64,000 nucleotides of DNA. Source: Pyrus communis (lineage: Eukaryota; Streptophyta; Magnoliopsida; Rosales; Rosaceae). This document shows positions 47,481-59,764 of the stretch, one piece after another; within the stretch, counting starts at the first letter, position 1, and every line of letters starts with the position of its first letter. Location: contig NC_084815.1 in NCBI RefSeq assembly GCF_963583255.1, forward strand, positions 12,633,724-12,697,723. Reading direction: 5' to 3'. A model generated the notes under the pieces. That model was given only the letters and a program-made list of their open reading frames with translations, had not been told where the DNA came from and did no database searches. Made by a program: the position numbers and the translations under genes.

Positions 47481-48635
47481 GAGCCAAGAAACCTTCACAA
47501 GCTAAAAAGTCTACAAGGACAACTAGCCTTCATTAAACGCTTTATCTCCAACCTTGCAGGGCGTTGTCAACTGTTCAGTCAACTCATGAAGAATGGTGTT
47601 CCGTTCATATAAGACGAAGCATGCCACGATGCTTTTGAAAGCATAAAAAGGTATTTATCAAGTCTACCTGTCCTGGGGGCACCTGTTCCTGGGAAGTCAC
47701 TTATATTGTACATCGCTGCTCAGGAAAGTTCAGTTAAAGCACTTTTGGCACAAGAAAATGAATCCTAAAAAAAAACGCTTTAATACCTCAGTTGAACTCT
47801 CATTGGCGCTGAGTTGAACTACTTCCCGATAGAAAAAATGTGCCTTGCCTTGGTGTTTGCCATTCAAAAGCTCAGACATTACATGCACGCTTACCCCATC
47901 CACTTCGTTACTAAAGCTGACCTGGTCAAATACGTCATGTCCAAACCAGTCTTGATAGGGCGACTCGCTAAATGTGTGTTGTTTCTTAATCAGTATGAGA
48001 TCATCTAAGTCTTAGCTAAAGCTAGCAAAGGACAAACGCTAGCAGACTTTCTTGCCGATCACCCAATCCCAATTGATTGGAAAATCTTAGATGACTTGCC
48101 GGACGATGAGGTGTTCTATATCGACATCTTCCCGACATGGACAATGTTCTTCGACGAATCCGCACGAGCAGACAGAGTAGGGGCAGGAGTAGTATTTATG
48201 TCGCCACAATGGCAAATACTACCTTATTTCTTCCAACTAAGTGAATTGTGCTCCAACAACGTTGCTGAATACCAAACACTGATCATGGGGGTCCAAATGG
48301 CGATCAACATGGAAATCACAGCCCTTGAGGTCTATGGCGACTCCAAGCTCATAATCAATCAACTCTTAACTGAATATGAGGTGAGGAAAGATGATCTCGT
48401 CCCATACTTTCGGCTAGCAAGTCAACTGCTACAAAAGTTCGAGGTCATGACACTAGAACATGTGCCAAGAAAAGAAAATGAAATGACAGATGCGCTTGCC
48501 AACTTAGCCTCGAGTAGGAGAAGACAAAGCTGCAGACGTGCTAGTTCTCCAAAGATGGGTAATCCGCTTGTCACCGAAATGCTACTAGATGATGCAAACG
48601 TCATCTCAGTATTTCTGGTCGACGCTGAAGAGTAG
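47480..48635 (+). pseudogene. RT connection and RNase H domains
   Basis: 47480-48050 carries the RT thumb/RNase H region (LAFIKRFISNLAGRCQLFSQ, ELNYFPIEKMCLALVFAIQK, VMSKPVLIGRLAK) with stops. The 48096-48635 frame is open and holds a second RNase H-like domain with acidic residues in MFFDESA, ELCSNNVAEYQ, YGDSK and DALANLA. Two RNase H modules in tandem are a Tat-lineage hallmark. Confidence 0.8.
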
Positions 48636-48739
48636 AGACGACCGTTGATCGACTACTTGGAGCATGGAAGGCTTCCAAATGATCCTAAACACCATTATGA
48701 ACTACGTTGACGAGCACATCGCTTGCTTTATTACAAAGG

Positions 48740-49870
48740 AACACCCTCTCGACACTCATTTGAAGGAGTACTTCTGAGATGCTTAGGTGAGAAAGAAACC
48801 AAGCAAGCCATGGAAGAAGCACAATCAGGTATATACGGGACGTATCAGTCCGGATTGAAGCTACATTTCTAGCTCAAAAGAATGGGTTACTACTGGCCAA
48901 GCATAGTGAAGGACTGCCTAGAGCATGACAAAAGGTGCCAAGCTTACCAATTCCACGCCAACTTCATACATCAACCACCTGAACCATTACACCCTAGAGC
49001 TACTTCATGGCGGTTCGATGCATGGGGATTGGACGTCGTAGGACCAATTATGCCAAAGTCATCTGCAGGAGAAGCTTACATCCTAACTGTAACAGATTAC
49101 TTCTCTAATTGGGCTGAAGCCATAACTTTAAGGGAAGTCAAGAAGGAAATTGTCGTTCGATTCATCAAGGAGCACATCATCCACCGATATGGTGTGCCTT
49201 GCTACATTATCACTGACAATGGAAAATAGTTCTCCAACTGACTCGTGGACGAGCTCTGTGAGAAATACAAGTTCAAGCAGCACAAGTCTTCCATGTATTA
49301 TGCTCCGGCCAACGTTCTTGCAAAAGCATTCAACAAAATATTATGCAACCTCCTAAAGAAGGTGATCGGCCGAACAAAGAGAAACTGGCACGAATGAATA
49401 AGCAAAGCACTTTGGGCATATAGGACGACACATAGGACTCCTTCCCAAGCTATGCCTTATTTTCGCGTATATGGCGTGGAAGCTGTTTTACGGCTCGAAA
49501 GTCAAATGCCTTCATTAAGGATGGCTATACAAGAAGGCTTGATTGATGAAGAGAATGCAAGGTTGCGCCTTCAAGAGTTGGAAGCACTAAATGAGAGAAG
49601 GCTCAAAGCTTAGTAACACTTGGAGTGTTATCGAGCACGACTCTCCAAGGCTTTCAATAAGAAAGTTCACCCTCGTTTTTGTCAAGTGGGAGATCTTGTC
49701 CTTGTATTGTGTAGGCCTATCATCACAACTCACAAAACAAAAAGCAAGTTCACATCAAAGTGGGATGGACCTTACGTAATACAATAAGTTTACACTAATA
49801 GCGCATACTTAATTATAGCGGAATACAGCTTGGAGATCGGCCCTATCAATGGCAGATTCTTAAAGCGCTA
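48740..49870 (+). pseudogene. Integrase, catalytic Glu replaced
   Basis: A zinc-finger part (CLEHDKRCQAYQFHAN) is followed by the core: FDAWGLDVVGPIMPKSS (first Asp), VTDYFSNWAEA and IITDNGK (second Asp), then a stop at 49229. The remainder reads YYAPANVLAKAFNKILCN, where Lys stands in place of the expected catalytic Glu. The C-terminal part continues through RTPSQAMPYF and LRLQELEALNERR to about 49870 with stops. Confidence 0.85.
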
Positions 49871-50436
49871 CTACCCTTAAAACAAACGCACCACGCTCCT
49901 GGCCCGTAAGAGCATAAACTGTGTACGGCAAAATCATCATCAAAATCACCATTAAAATAGTCAAAAGCAATTCATAACTCATTTGATCTACGTTATGGAT
50001 TGATCTCTTCTTTGGAAGGGTACGTAGACAGCTCGAACATTCAACTTTGAGTTCAATCACATCAAAAATAAAAAATAAGAGGTTTTATTAAAGGCTCGAC
50101 TCACTGACCTTCTCATCTAGTACTAGCTTTCTCCGTCTGCTTGGCATGGCTCGTCCTTGTCCCGTAGTCCGCCTAGCGAGCTTTGGACCTCATGCCCAGC
50201 CACTTGCATCGTCTTTCAAGCCCACAGAGGAACCCAGGAGGTGTCTTTGACCCACTTGGACTTGCTGATGATCTTGAAGCTTTTGCTGAACTGAAAGAGC
50301 GAAGATTGGTGTTGTTGATGGTGATGAAGAAGCTTCGGAAGAGCTGTCAATCTGTCTCTCCCCTTGCAGTGGTGTCTTTTTCATTCGATCTGACCCGTGA
50401 AATTTCTGATGGTAGAAGACGACGGTGGATGAGGAC

Positions 50437-51942
50437 TGATGTATATTTAAACCAACCTAAATAATAGATTAATTTAAACCAAATTAAACTCGCAAGCGCA
50501 CAAATCAATTGTAGTAATATATGCAAATATGAGGTCGATCCCACATGGATTGCTTTAACACCAATTTAACCAATTAATCACGCTAGACTTAATTAAGCAA
50601 ACAAATGATAGATTGAATTGAATAATTGGGTAATTGATTAAGACTAAAATTAACAAGAAAAAGAAAAGACAATTAACTAAAACAAACACACGACATAAGA
50701 AAGGCTAAGGTTATGAATCCACCAATAACAATCCTATTTACTTTTCCTAGAGCCAGTTACTATCCAATTACCATGCCCATGTTAAATGTTGTTCTTTCTA
50801 AGGTATGAATTAATCCATGGCCAGGCATCAACTCTTGTATCTCTACATGATAATTATATCCTATTGGTTAGGCATACAATTAAACACATAAAAACCCATT
50901 AAGCGTAGAAGAATCATGTCAACCAAGTAGGACTAGCTTGATATTGGTCATCCTCACTAGTTTGTCTACTCTTCTTAATCTTAGTTCCAATATACCTAAT
51001 TGATATTGGTCATCCCCATAGATTTATCTAAATATCTAGATGCAAAATTCCTAAAGGTGATAAGTCATTACAAACTCGAACCTAGAATAAAATACCCACA
51101 AAGATTAAGCATATAACATGGCATATAATGGGATAATAATCAACAAAGTACTTCGCAAATATTCATGTCATGGCTTCATCATAAACCTTAGAAAATAACT
51201 AAGTTACACATAGAAGTAAAAATAAAAGAAAGATAGAACCCAAAATCCATGGCAAAGCACGTCCCTAAGCTCTTCTTCACTAATTGCGGAGATGGTGAAT
51301 GGTAGTATGGTGTGGAGGTGGATGGATGGATGATGGATGGATGATTATATGGATGTTTTAGAGAGAGCTTAGGGACCTTATTTAAACTAGAAAAACCCTA
51401 AAAGGTATGGGAGAAAGTCTCCTAAAATAAAACAAACTCCTAAACAATTAATGACACAAACTAGGAAAGAATCCTTTTTGGCTTGGGAAACACGTCATCT
51501 TTCTTGCACGCCAGTTTTGGGGTCAATTTATGTTTTGGAAAATTCTGTAAAAATATGGGAAACGTAGCTTTATTTCTTATCTTTCTAGGCATACGCATGC
51601 CACTAGGAAAAATCGGGAAAGCCTTCAAATCTTCATTCTCCTGCAGTTGCACAATTTTGATGGGAAAATTACTTCTGCGGGATTGATTTGTGAAACTGGA
51701 ATGAATGGCTCCATGGAAAATTATGAAATTCGAACATAATGATATTCAGCCTCTTAGCTTTCTTCTCTAATTGGCCTTGCATCAAAACTTCTTCGGAAAG
51801 TCGAATTATCTCCAAAAACGTCCTAAGTGCACATAATGGTTGAAACTGAGAAAAGGAAAGTAATAAGGCTCTTTTATAATCAATTCCTTAACAAAACTTA
51901 GGGATAATTAATATGAAACTATGATAAATAATGCACCTATCA
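50437..51942 (-). mobile_element. Solo LTR (1.5 kb), TSD AGGAC
   Basis: Minus strand TGATAGGTGCATTATTTATC...AATATACATCA, with perfect AGGAC copies at 50432-50436 and 51943-51947. No internal sequence. The family differs from the other LTRs in the window. Confidence 0.9.
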
Positions 51943-52144
51943 AGGACCAGATTTGTGTGATGACTGAAACTATAGTCCGAGTCAAGGAGTTCGACGAGTG
52001 GCTGAAGTTGTTTAAGATTGTGCGACTCAATCGAGTTGTTGAATGTGTTGAAATGGTCGGAGGAATGGTGTGCATGGTGTAGGCATGTTTCTTCTTTCTA
52101 AGGGCTGCAAAGGTCTACAGTGAGACTCTGTGGGTTCTCCAACT

Positions 52145-52410
52145 TTAGTGATCACTGTCAAACGACTAGCAGATCGTGAAGATAGACGCTCTACGCTACC
52201 TCAAGCTCGTCACGCTAGCGACCATGATCAAAGTTGACTAAGAACTTCAGTGACCGTTATCAAACGACTAGCCGGTCGTGAAGCTCGACGCTCTGCGCTA
52301 CCTCAAGCTTGTCATTCTGGCCACTATGGTAGAAATCAGCAAAGAGCTTTAATGACCGCTGTCAAACGACTAGCCGGTCGTGAAGCTCGATGGTTTACAC
52401 TCTGCCTCAA
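52145..52410 (+). repeat. ~102-bp tandem repeat, three copies
   Basis: AAACGACTAGC(A/C)G(A/G)TCGTGAAG recurs at about 52160, 52261 and 52363, with flanking CTACCTCAAGCT(C/T)GTCA in the first two and CTCAAGCTTCA in the third. Confidence 0.85.
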
Positions 52411-52580
52411 GCTTCAGCGGCTTCTACACCTCCGCCATGGCTGCTGTCTTTGAATGTGATTAACAAAACCAAAGTTTGTTAACTCACACCTACATGCCTC
52501 CTTGCTCCGTGCCTAGCCTCCCGCTGCTCAAAGCTCCTCCGCATTTCTCCCTGCACCATGTGGGGGATATATAGAAAGGA

Positions 52581-53007
52581 AGGTGTTAGCCGACCAAAAA
52601 AAAAAAAGAAAAAAAGAAAAAAATAAGAAGAAAATGCATGCTACTATTAGCAAGTCAAGAAGGAAAAAAGAAAAGGGGTGGTGGCAACAGAATAACTGAA
52701 AAGTTGAAAGTAGGGGGAGGATGGTGCATCAGGCATCGTCTAAAAATAATTTAAAGAAAAAAAGAAAACAAAAGAAAAAGGAGAAAGGTGATGGGAAGGT
52801 GCACGACACCATTTTAAAAAATATGATTAAAAAAAAAAAAAAAAAGGGAAGTAACACATATTAGTAAGATATATGTTTTATGGTATTTAGCACAATACAC
52901 TAAATAAAATAAAGTCTGTCTATTGATATCTCTAAGAAATTACAAATATGTGCAACAACCAAAAAAAAAAAACAGAAAGAAAGAAAGAAAGAAAAAAGAG
53001 GGAGCCT
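52581..53007. repeat. A-rich low-complexity sequence
   Basis: Several A runs and GAAA repeats (52598-52625, 52828-52847, 52958-53000). No coding sequence. Confidence 0.8.
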
Positions 53008-53622
53008 TCATAAAGGTTGTTCACGTAAAGCCTCAGCACCTGGTAGAACCCCAGAAGAAGGAGGCACTGGCGATTGATCATGTGGCGCCTCAATACTTGG
53101 TCGAACTCCGGATGGCAAAGGCAAAAAGTGCCTCTGGATATAGCCACAAACCTCTAATGGTCGCTTTGAATCCGACCTTTAGATTCCTGCAGTTGATCAA
53201 GCTTTCTCTTTATGCTCGTTGAATAATTATTTACAAGCATGTACAACTCTATATTCTCGCACTTGAGCTGTTTGATCTTTTGTCTAAGATTTGCCACCTC
53301 GGCCATCAATGATTCAACTTGGCGCGTTCGAGCAAGTAGGCATTGGCCCATATTGGACACAGAGTCCGCACACTGAACAGTAAGAGCCAGGGAGTCTCGA
53401 ACGGCCAACTCATCAGACCGTCTTGAAAGAAGCCTATTATCTCTAGGAGTAAGGAGGTTCCTAGCTATTACTGTAGCTGTTATTTCATCTCATCATAGAG
53501 TCACGAACTGTAAGAGGGCCACTAGAAGATAATAAGGATGGGCCCCATATATTATCCTGACACGGCTCGTCTGTATCACTCCTCAGACTCAAATCTAAGC
53601 AAATGTTAGATGGGTAAGCCAT
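53008..53622 (-). pseudogene. Second copy of the antisense leucine-zipper ORF
   Basis: The ATG at 53622 and C-terminal EQPL-stop at 53008 correspond to the start and end of the ORF at 36842-37513. The first third contains stops and a frameshift (about 53440-53510). The zipper part (53150-53408) is open and keeps all eight a/d positions (V, L, V, L, I, L, N, L), while several exposed residues differ (e.g. ERLKQEIQQL versus ANLRQKIKQL). The Pro/Met/Ala tail is replaced by Pro/Ser-rich sequence. Confidence 0.7.
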
Positions 53623-55625
53623 TTTTGGAAAGGATGAAAGAAAAGGGTTGGATAGAGTAAAATCTTAGAAATATAGCAAAAACAATTTTCACAAGCGGAA
53701 AATCTTCAAACTATGCATTTTGAATACAATTGATACATTTATAAAAGGAAAGGCAACACAACTACCCATTCAAAAAATCGAAGAAACACCACTCTTTGAA
53801 TTTCAAAAGCCGAATTTTTCAGACTCAATCTTAGCTTTGCGGATATCATGTGCAACTTTGTCAAACATGTCTGCCAACGTTGTAAACACGTGAATTTTAC
53901 TATTCGAACTACAACGCTATCACCGACAAGTGTGGGTAACAAGGCCACGTCCGCACCACTACCTGTTATTGGGAAATCCCTATATTTGTTAACTTTCATC
54001 CTCCATGGCAAGGCACACATCCAAAACGCCTGACTTTTCTTCCTTGCCAAGAATACATCTATAGCCAAACCTCTCAACATACTCAATTTTCTTCCTCTTT
54101 GAAAACACCTTTTCAACCAAGTCACACCAGAGCAAAAGTATCTTATATCATCAGGGTCGAAAGAAAGAGTATCTCATAGCATGCTTTCTCCCTGGTTTTT
54201 TCTTTGTTCTTGTTCTTCCCTGCAGGACAAGGAGAAAAAGAGTAATCAACTGGCACTTAGAATCAACCTTTTGATTTGGAACTGAGTGCCTTGGAATCTC
54301 ATATCATCAGGATCGAAAGCAAAGGTATCTCATATCATGTTTTTTTCCTATCATTTCCTTTACCCTTACTCTTACCTACAAGACAAGGAGAAAGAAAACC
54401 ATCAGTCAGAACTTGAAATCAAACTTCCAATTCAGAGCTAATTGTCCAGAACCTTTGCCTGGTTGCATACCTAGCATTGCTCTTGAGCGCTCGTCTTCAA
54501 TTGTTGATAGGTCTCGAATTTCCTTAGCGAATACTTCAGGACAGTTGATATGATGTTAGCTCTTTACACTGAAGCTGCCAAAGATGGATAAGTTGCTGAG
54601 AAGTGATGTTCTGAAGGACCCTTCAAATGCAAAGGTTGCGCACCACTTTTGCTTTGCAAGAGATTGAAGCAGAATGATCAATGATGAGCCGGAATAGGTT
54701 ACTATAACACGATGCCCTTCCCTGCAAAATCGCATAATCCAAACGGAGGAGTCTAAGTCAAATCCAAGCTTGACATCGTTACTCTAATCAAAGTGCTTGA
54801 GAAGCTTCAACAGCCTTTCGCTGACACCGTCATCGAAGATCAAAGCCTTGCCGTGTAACACCATCAAATTACCATTACTTATTCAAAAGCAAAAGTATCT
54901 CATATCATCGGGGTCTAAAGTAAAAGTATCCCATATCATCGGGGTCTAAACAGAAAGTATCTCATATCATGCTTTCTCCCTATCATTTTCTTTGTCCTTG
55001 TTCTTACCTATAGGACAATGAAAATGAGAGCAATCAGTCATCACTTGGGATCAAGCTTCCAATCAAGAATCGACTGCCTAGAACCCCTTCCCTTATTGCT
55101 TACCTAGCATCGCTGTCGAGTAATCATCTTCAACTGTTAGTGTACTTCCAGAGAAGATACCACATTTACCTAGAGAACAGATAAGACGAGTGACAATGAA
55201 ACATCAAGCTTGTGGATAATCAACAAACAACACCTGCATGTGCTAGTTCTTACCCAACAAAGTTGAATCTCACTTGTCAGGTGATACCACTCGTGGTCCC
55301 GTTTAAATTCAAGATTAAGCATTAATGGTCCTTAAAGAAATCATAAATCCGATTCAAGATCAAGTGTCCACCACCCTTGAATCAAATTCAGCTCCAGATA
55401 AAAGGAGTAAGTTTAAGCCTGTGGAAAATCAACAAGTGGAGGAAACCAGAAAATCTTCCAACCGAATTCAAGATCAAGCCCTAACGGCCCTTGAAGAAAT
55501 TTCCAGTCCAATTTAAGATCAAGCCTTGACGGCTCTTGGATCGGCATCTACATTAAAGGACTTCAAAATGCATCTTCTTCACGTGACAAGCACATGTATA
55601 CGACACGCCTTAAAGTGGGGGCATT
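53623..55625 (+). other. Gypsy 3' non-coding region
   Basis: Homologous in part to 37514-38780. TATCTCATATCAT-type motifs with flanking (A/C)AAAGTATCTCATA recur at about 54130, 54305, 54893, 54920 and 54957. 55330-55530 shows LTR-like AATTCAAGATCAAGCCC motifs; the PPT is at about 55612-55625. Confidence 0.55.
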
Positions 55626-56609
55626 TGTAGACATCAAAATTTCGGTGAAATAAATGTTGACCAATGCATTAAAATTTCAACGTTCACATGTCATATAAAT
55701 TTTACAAGTAGCGTGTGACTCAACGAAAAATTGAAAAAGTCATCAAATAGGACACGTGTCAACACCTGGCATAAATGATTTATTTCATCTGAATATTATA
55801 TTCATATTTAGGCCTTGAAAACTTCTATAAATACAAGGCTATTTCATCCATTTCAAGGGACCAATTCACATATACATTTCTCGACTCCCAAATTGGAAGA
55901 GAATTCCCCAAATCCTTGAAGCTAAGAAACTCTAAAGCTTTCAAGCATCCAACCTCACAAATTCCCAAGAATCTCGAAGGATCAAGAAAGCTCTCTTCAT
56001 TCTTCGTCAAATCCTTGAAGAAATCTACACAACTGTTCATCAAGATCAAGCCCCTAAGGCCCTTGAAGATCCGTTCATCATTGTTCATCAAGATCAACCC
56101 ACGATGGCCCTTGAAGATTCGTTCATCCTCGTTCATCAAGATCAAACCCAACAGCCCTTGAAGAAATCTACATAACTATTCATCAAGATCAAGCCCAAAG
56201 GCTCTTGAAGATCTGTTCATCTTCATTGATCAAGATCAAGCTCAAAGGCCCTTGAAGATTCATTCATCGTTCATCAAGATCAAGCCCAATGACCCTTGAA
56301 GAAATCCACACAACTGTTTATCAAGATCAAACCCTAAAGGCCCTTGAAGATTCGCTCATCCTCGTTCATCCTAAGATCAAGCCCCGATAGCCCTTTGGAT
56401 GAACAATATCAACAAATCCGCAACACTGTTCATCCCTAGACCAAGCCTCGACAACCCTTTGGATGAACAGCCACCCACAGATCTACACCTTACGAAGATA
56501 GAATCGGATGATCAAATGGTAAAAGAGATTGTAACCCCAAAATTAATACAAAATATTAATTTGTACACGTGTTTTTGTCTCATTCATCGCAGAAATATTC
56601 GTGTTTACA
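55626..56609 (+). repeat. 3' LTR of the 12-kb gypsy element
   Basis: 984 bp. It has the same TATA region (about 55825) and the same GTTCATCAAGATCAAGCCC array (56030-56380) with one or two more units than the 5' LTR, plus scattered substitutions. Confidence 0.9.
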
Positions 56610-59600
56610 GACGTCCTTCCAATCATGGATAGTGGAGCATTTAAAATTATGAAAAACTATTAAAAAATGCCTTATACACCGGTTGTGAGAACTTTTCGAT
56701 ACTTACGGCTATTGTGGAGTTCAAAATAAGGTTTCGTATGTTGAACCAATGCTTTGATTATTTTTTGGGGCTTTTCAAGTGGAGGCTTCCAAAGGACAAT
56801 TGCTTGCCTAAAGATCATAAAAGTGCAAAGAAGGTGTTGAATGGTCTAGGATTTGGGCTGTGCAAAAATTCACGTGTTCAAAAATAATTATATATTATTC
56901 TATACTGAGAATAAAGCGCTTGATAAATGCCCTATATACAAAGAATCAAGGCTTAAAATGACAGCTCAAAACAAAACAACGAAGATTCCATAAATAGTTA
57001 TGTGTTATCTTAAACTAAAGGCCAGGCTTTAGCATTTGTATATGTTGATGCATACTGTTAGAGACATGAGATGGTATAAGGATAGAAGGGTGGATGATGA
57101 CTTAATGAGGCATCCTGCTGATAAAGAGGCTTGGAAAGAGTTTGATCAGTTCTACCTTGATTTTGCGTGAGAGCCGCGAAATGTGAAATTGGGACTTACC
57201 ATAGACGGATTTAATCTGTTCGGGGTTCTAAACAAAAACTACAACACTTGGTGAATCTTCGTAATTCCGTAGAATTGGTTGCTGGAATTGCATGAAGAAA
57301 GAATATATGATGATTACTATGTTAATAACCGAGGATTCAGGCAAGTCTATCGATGTTTATCTGCTGCCAGTGGTCTATGAGCTAAATGATTTATGGGAAA
57401 ACAAAGTTCTGACATACAATAAAGCAACTGGGCAGATGTTTACCTTGCGAGCAACAATGATGTAGACTATAAACGATTTTTTCGTGTACGCTATGATGTC
57501 CGAGTGGAATACTAAGGGTTATTTGGCATGCCCAGTTTACAAGGAGGACGTAACGTCTTCATGGCACACGGGGAAAGTTGCTTACCTAGGGAATGGTCCA
57601 TAGATAATATTTTGGCTCAGTTGAATAGTTTGGATTTTGGTCCGTTCGAAAAATCGGTAAATAAGACTAGAACAACCACCCATCTTAATTGGACACACAA
57701 GAGTATGTTGTTTGAGCTGCCGTACTGGTTGAAATTAAAACTGTGTCACAAAGTCGATGTTATGCAGGTTGAGAAGAATGTGTTTAATACACTAGTCGGA
57801 ACTATATTAGACATCGAGGAAAAAACAAAGGGCACGACCAAAGCTCGCATCAATTTGGAGTCAATAGCCGTGTTTGTGGATGATGATAGAGGGTGAGATA
57901 GCTAGAAAGGGGCTTGCATCTTTTTCATTAAAACCAGAAAAAAGGAAAGAGTTTGTACAATTTCTATCCTTTGTAAAGTTTCCATATCAGTATACTTCAA
58001 ATAATAGTCGATGCGTAAACGTGGATGGCGACAAATTTTCTAGGCTGAAGAGTCACGATTGTCATGTCATATTGCAACGCCTGCTCCTAGTTGGTATTCG
58101 ACACATTTTGCCCGAAAATGTGGTGAAGCTGATTATGTTGTTGACGAGATTTTTTTTTTCTTTTCTCAATTATCTTCTAGGACATTGCAAAAGTCTGATG
58201 TTCAATAGTTATGTGCTGACATTATCGAAGTCCTATGCAAGTTTGAACAAATATTTCCTCCATCTTTCTTCACAAACATGATCTACGTGATGATTCACTT
58301 ACTGGATGAGGCATTACTTGCCGGACCCATCAACTATCAATGGATGTATGCAATAGAAAGGTATAACATCCTCAGTAATTTATTAATTCTGGAGCCCAAT
58401 CGAATGATCAATTATGGAGGCTTGGGTCTCATTTGAGATGAATACTTTTTATGCTATGTACTTACAAGATGTTGAGACGACGTTCAATCGACCCCAGTGC
58501 AATAATGACCACAACGCATTTGAGATGAATACTTTCTGTTTTTGCCCAATCACACGGCTCCTTGGTGAACCAGTACGAGGCAATTCATATACCGAAAGGG
58601 ACATACAGGTAGCCCATTGGTTCATGTTTAACAATTGTGATGAGATAATAAAGTACCAGGACAAGTGTGAATAGTTGATGAAATAGGAACATCCTTCACA
58701 TTGATATGTTGTGAAGCATCGTGAATTGTTTCCTCGTTGGTTTCGCGAACAAGTAAGTTGTTTGGGATTTTTTTAGGGTTATTTCCAAAAGTATAATTTC
58801 ATGTCAGTTGTGTTAAATTTTGGTAAAACCAACATGTCAAATGTTTATTATAAATTAGGTGAAAAATTGAAAGAAACCAATTCCCTCGTGAACACTAAAG
58901 AATTATACAACTTGGCTATTGGACCCCTAAGCGCAGAATTGTACTCAGGATGTCATGTAAATGGCATAAAGTTCATAGAAGCTAATCATAATGACAAGCT
59001 GTGTACTCAAAATAGTGGGGTACATGTCCCAAGAATGGGGGGATATTGCAGACATTGATTTCTATGGCAAACTAACAAGTGTTGTGCAATTGCTTTACAA
59101 AAACCGTTGCCAAGTCATCCTTTTTAATTATAGTTGGTTCGATACAGACCCTTGCAAGAATGAGAGTGTTAAGCAGGATGCTGGTTTAATGTCGGTGAAC
59201 ATTAACTAATGTTGATACAGTGAAGACCTGCACATTTTTGCAACGATGGCCAAACAAATTTTCTACATCGATGGCCCAAAGGCCAGGAGGGGATGGAAAG
59301 TTGTTCAAAGGATTGATCACAGAGGGGTGCATGATATTCCGGACCGAGGTCCTGTTGACGATAACGATGACAATAACTTTGCCGGCCAACTCCTCGAAAC
59401 TTCAACATAAATTAGTGCATACACACTTTGAAATACTGATATTGTCCAAGAATCGTTTCAGGTAGCTAGAGGTCCTCAAATCAAAATTCCTATAGACTTA
59501 ATTACAATTGATCTAGAGAGTCTCCTAAGATACAATCCACCTAAGGCCGCGAACGACGATGTTGATGTACTAATGGACGAGGATAAATGGGAGACCAAAA

Positions 59601-59645
59601 GTGATGAAAGTGAGGATAATGATATTTATTGTACCGAGGATGAGG
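56610..59645 (+). pseudogene. TNP2-type transposase body (Transposase_21, DUF4218, DUF4216)
   Basis: Order of recognisable parts: linker (56700-56870, FKWRLPKDNCLPKDH); transposase core (57070-57900) with RWYKDRRVDDDLMRHPAD, EPRNVKLGLTIDGFN, MGKQ, KATGQMFTLRA and TSSWHTGKVAYLG; DUF4218 (57950-58360) with LKSHDCHVILQRLL and VGIRHILPENV; a connector with FCPITRLLGEPVRG; and DUF4216 (58800-59210) with DIDFYGKLTSVVQLLYKNRC and FNYSWFDTD. An acidic tail closes near 59645. Stops and frameshifts are frequent. It would cut and paste the CACTA element by binding subterminal motifs. Confidence 0.85.
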
Positions 59646-59764
59646 ATTAATCATAACTTTGGACTCATATGCAATGAAGGATAAATTAAACTTGTAATAA
59701 AATTTAATTTAATATTAAATTTGTAATAAAATAAAGGATAAATTAAACATATTAAATTAAATTT

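Larger units (their letters stand above)
50100..52580 (-). other. GC-richer passenger block of the gypsy element (excluding the solo LTR)
   Basis: 50100-50431 and 51948-52580 form one block once the solo LTR is set aside. It is richer in GC than its surroundings and has a minus-strand TATATA motif at about 52567-52575 in a promoter-like setting. No protein family is recognised; minus-strand frames are short and broken. It could be captured host sequence or a second antisense unit. Confidence 0.35.
44584..56609 (+). mobile_element. Tat-like Ty3/gypsy retrotransposon (12 kb), TSD GACAT/GACGT
   Basis: 5' LTR 44584-45528, 3' LTR 55626-56609, both TGTAGACATC...TTCGTGTTTACA. The PPT-like AAAGTGGGGGCATT precedes the 3' LTR; TTTGGCACACCGGTAGGA follows the 5' LTR at the primer-site position. 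Target copies at 44579-44583 and 56610-56614 differ by one base. Order inside: truncated gag, gag/protease-linker ORF, RT with deletion, RNase H, integrase, non-coding block with a solo LTR, antisense zipper ORF, 3' region. Loss of most of gag, protease, RT active site and integrase Glu makes it non-autonomous. Confidence 0.92.
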
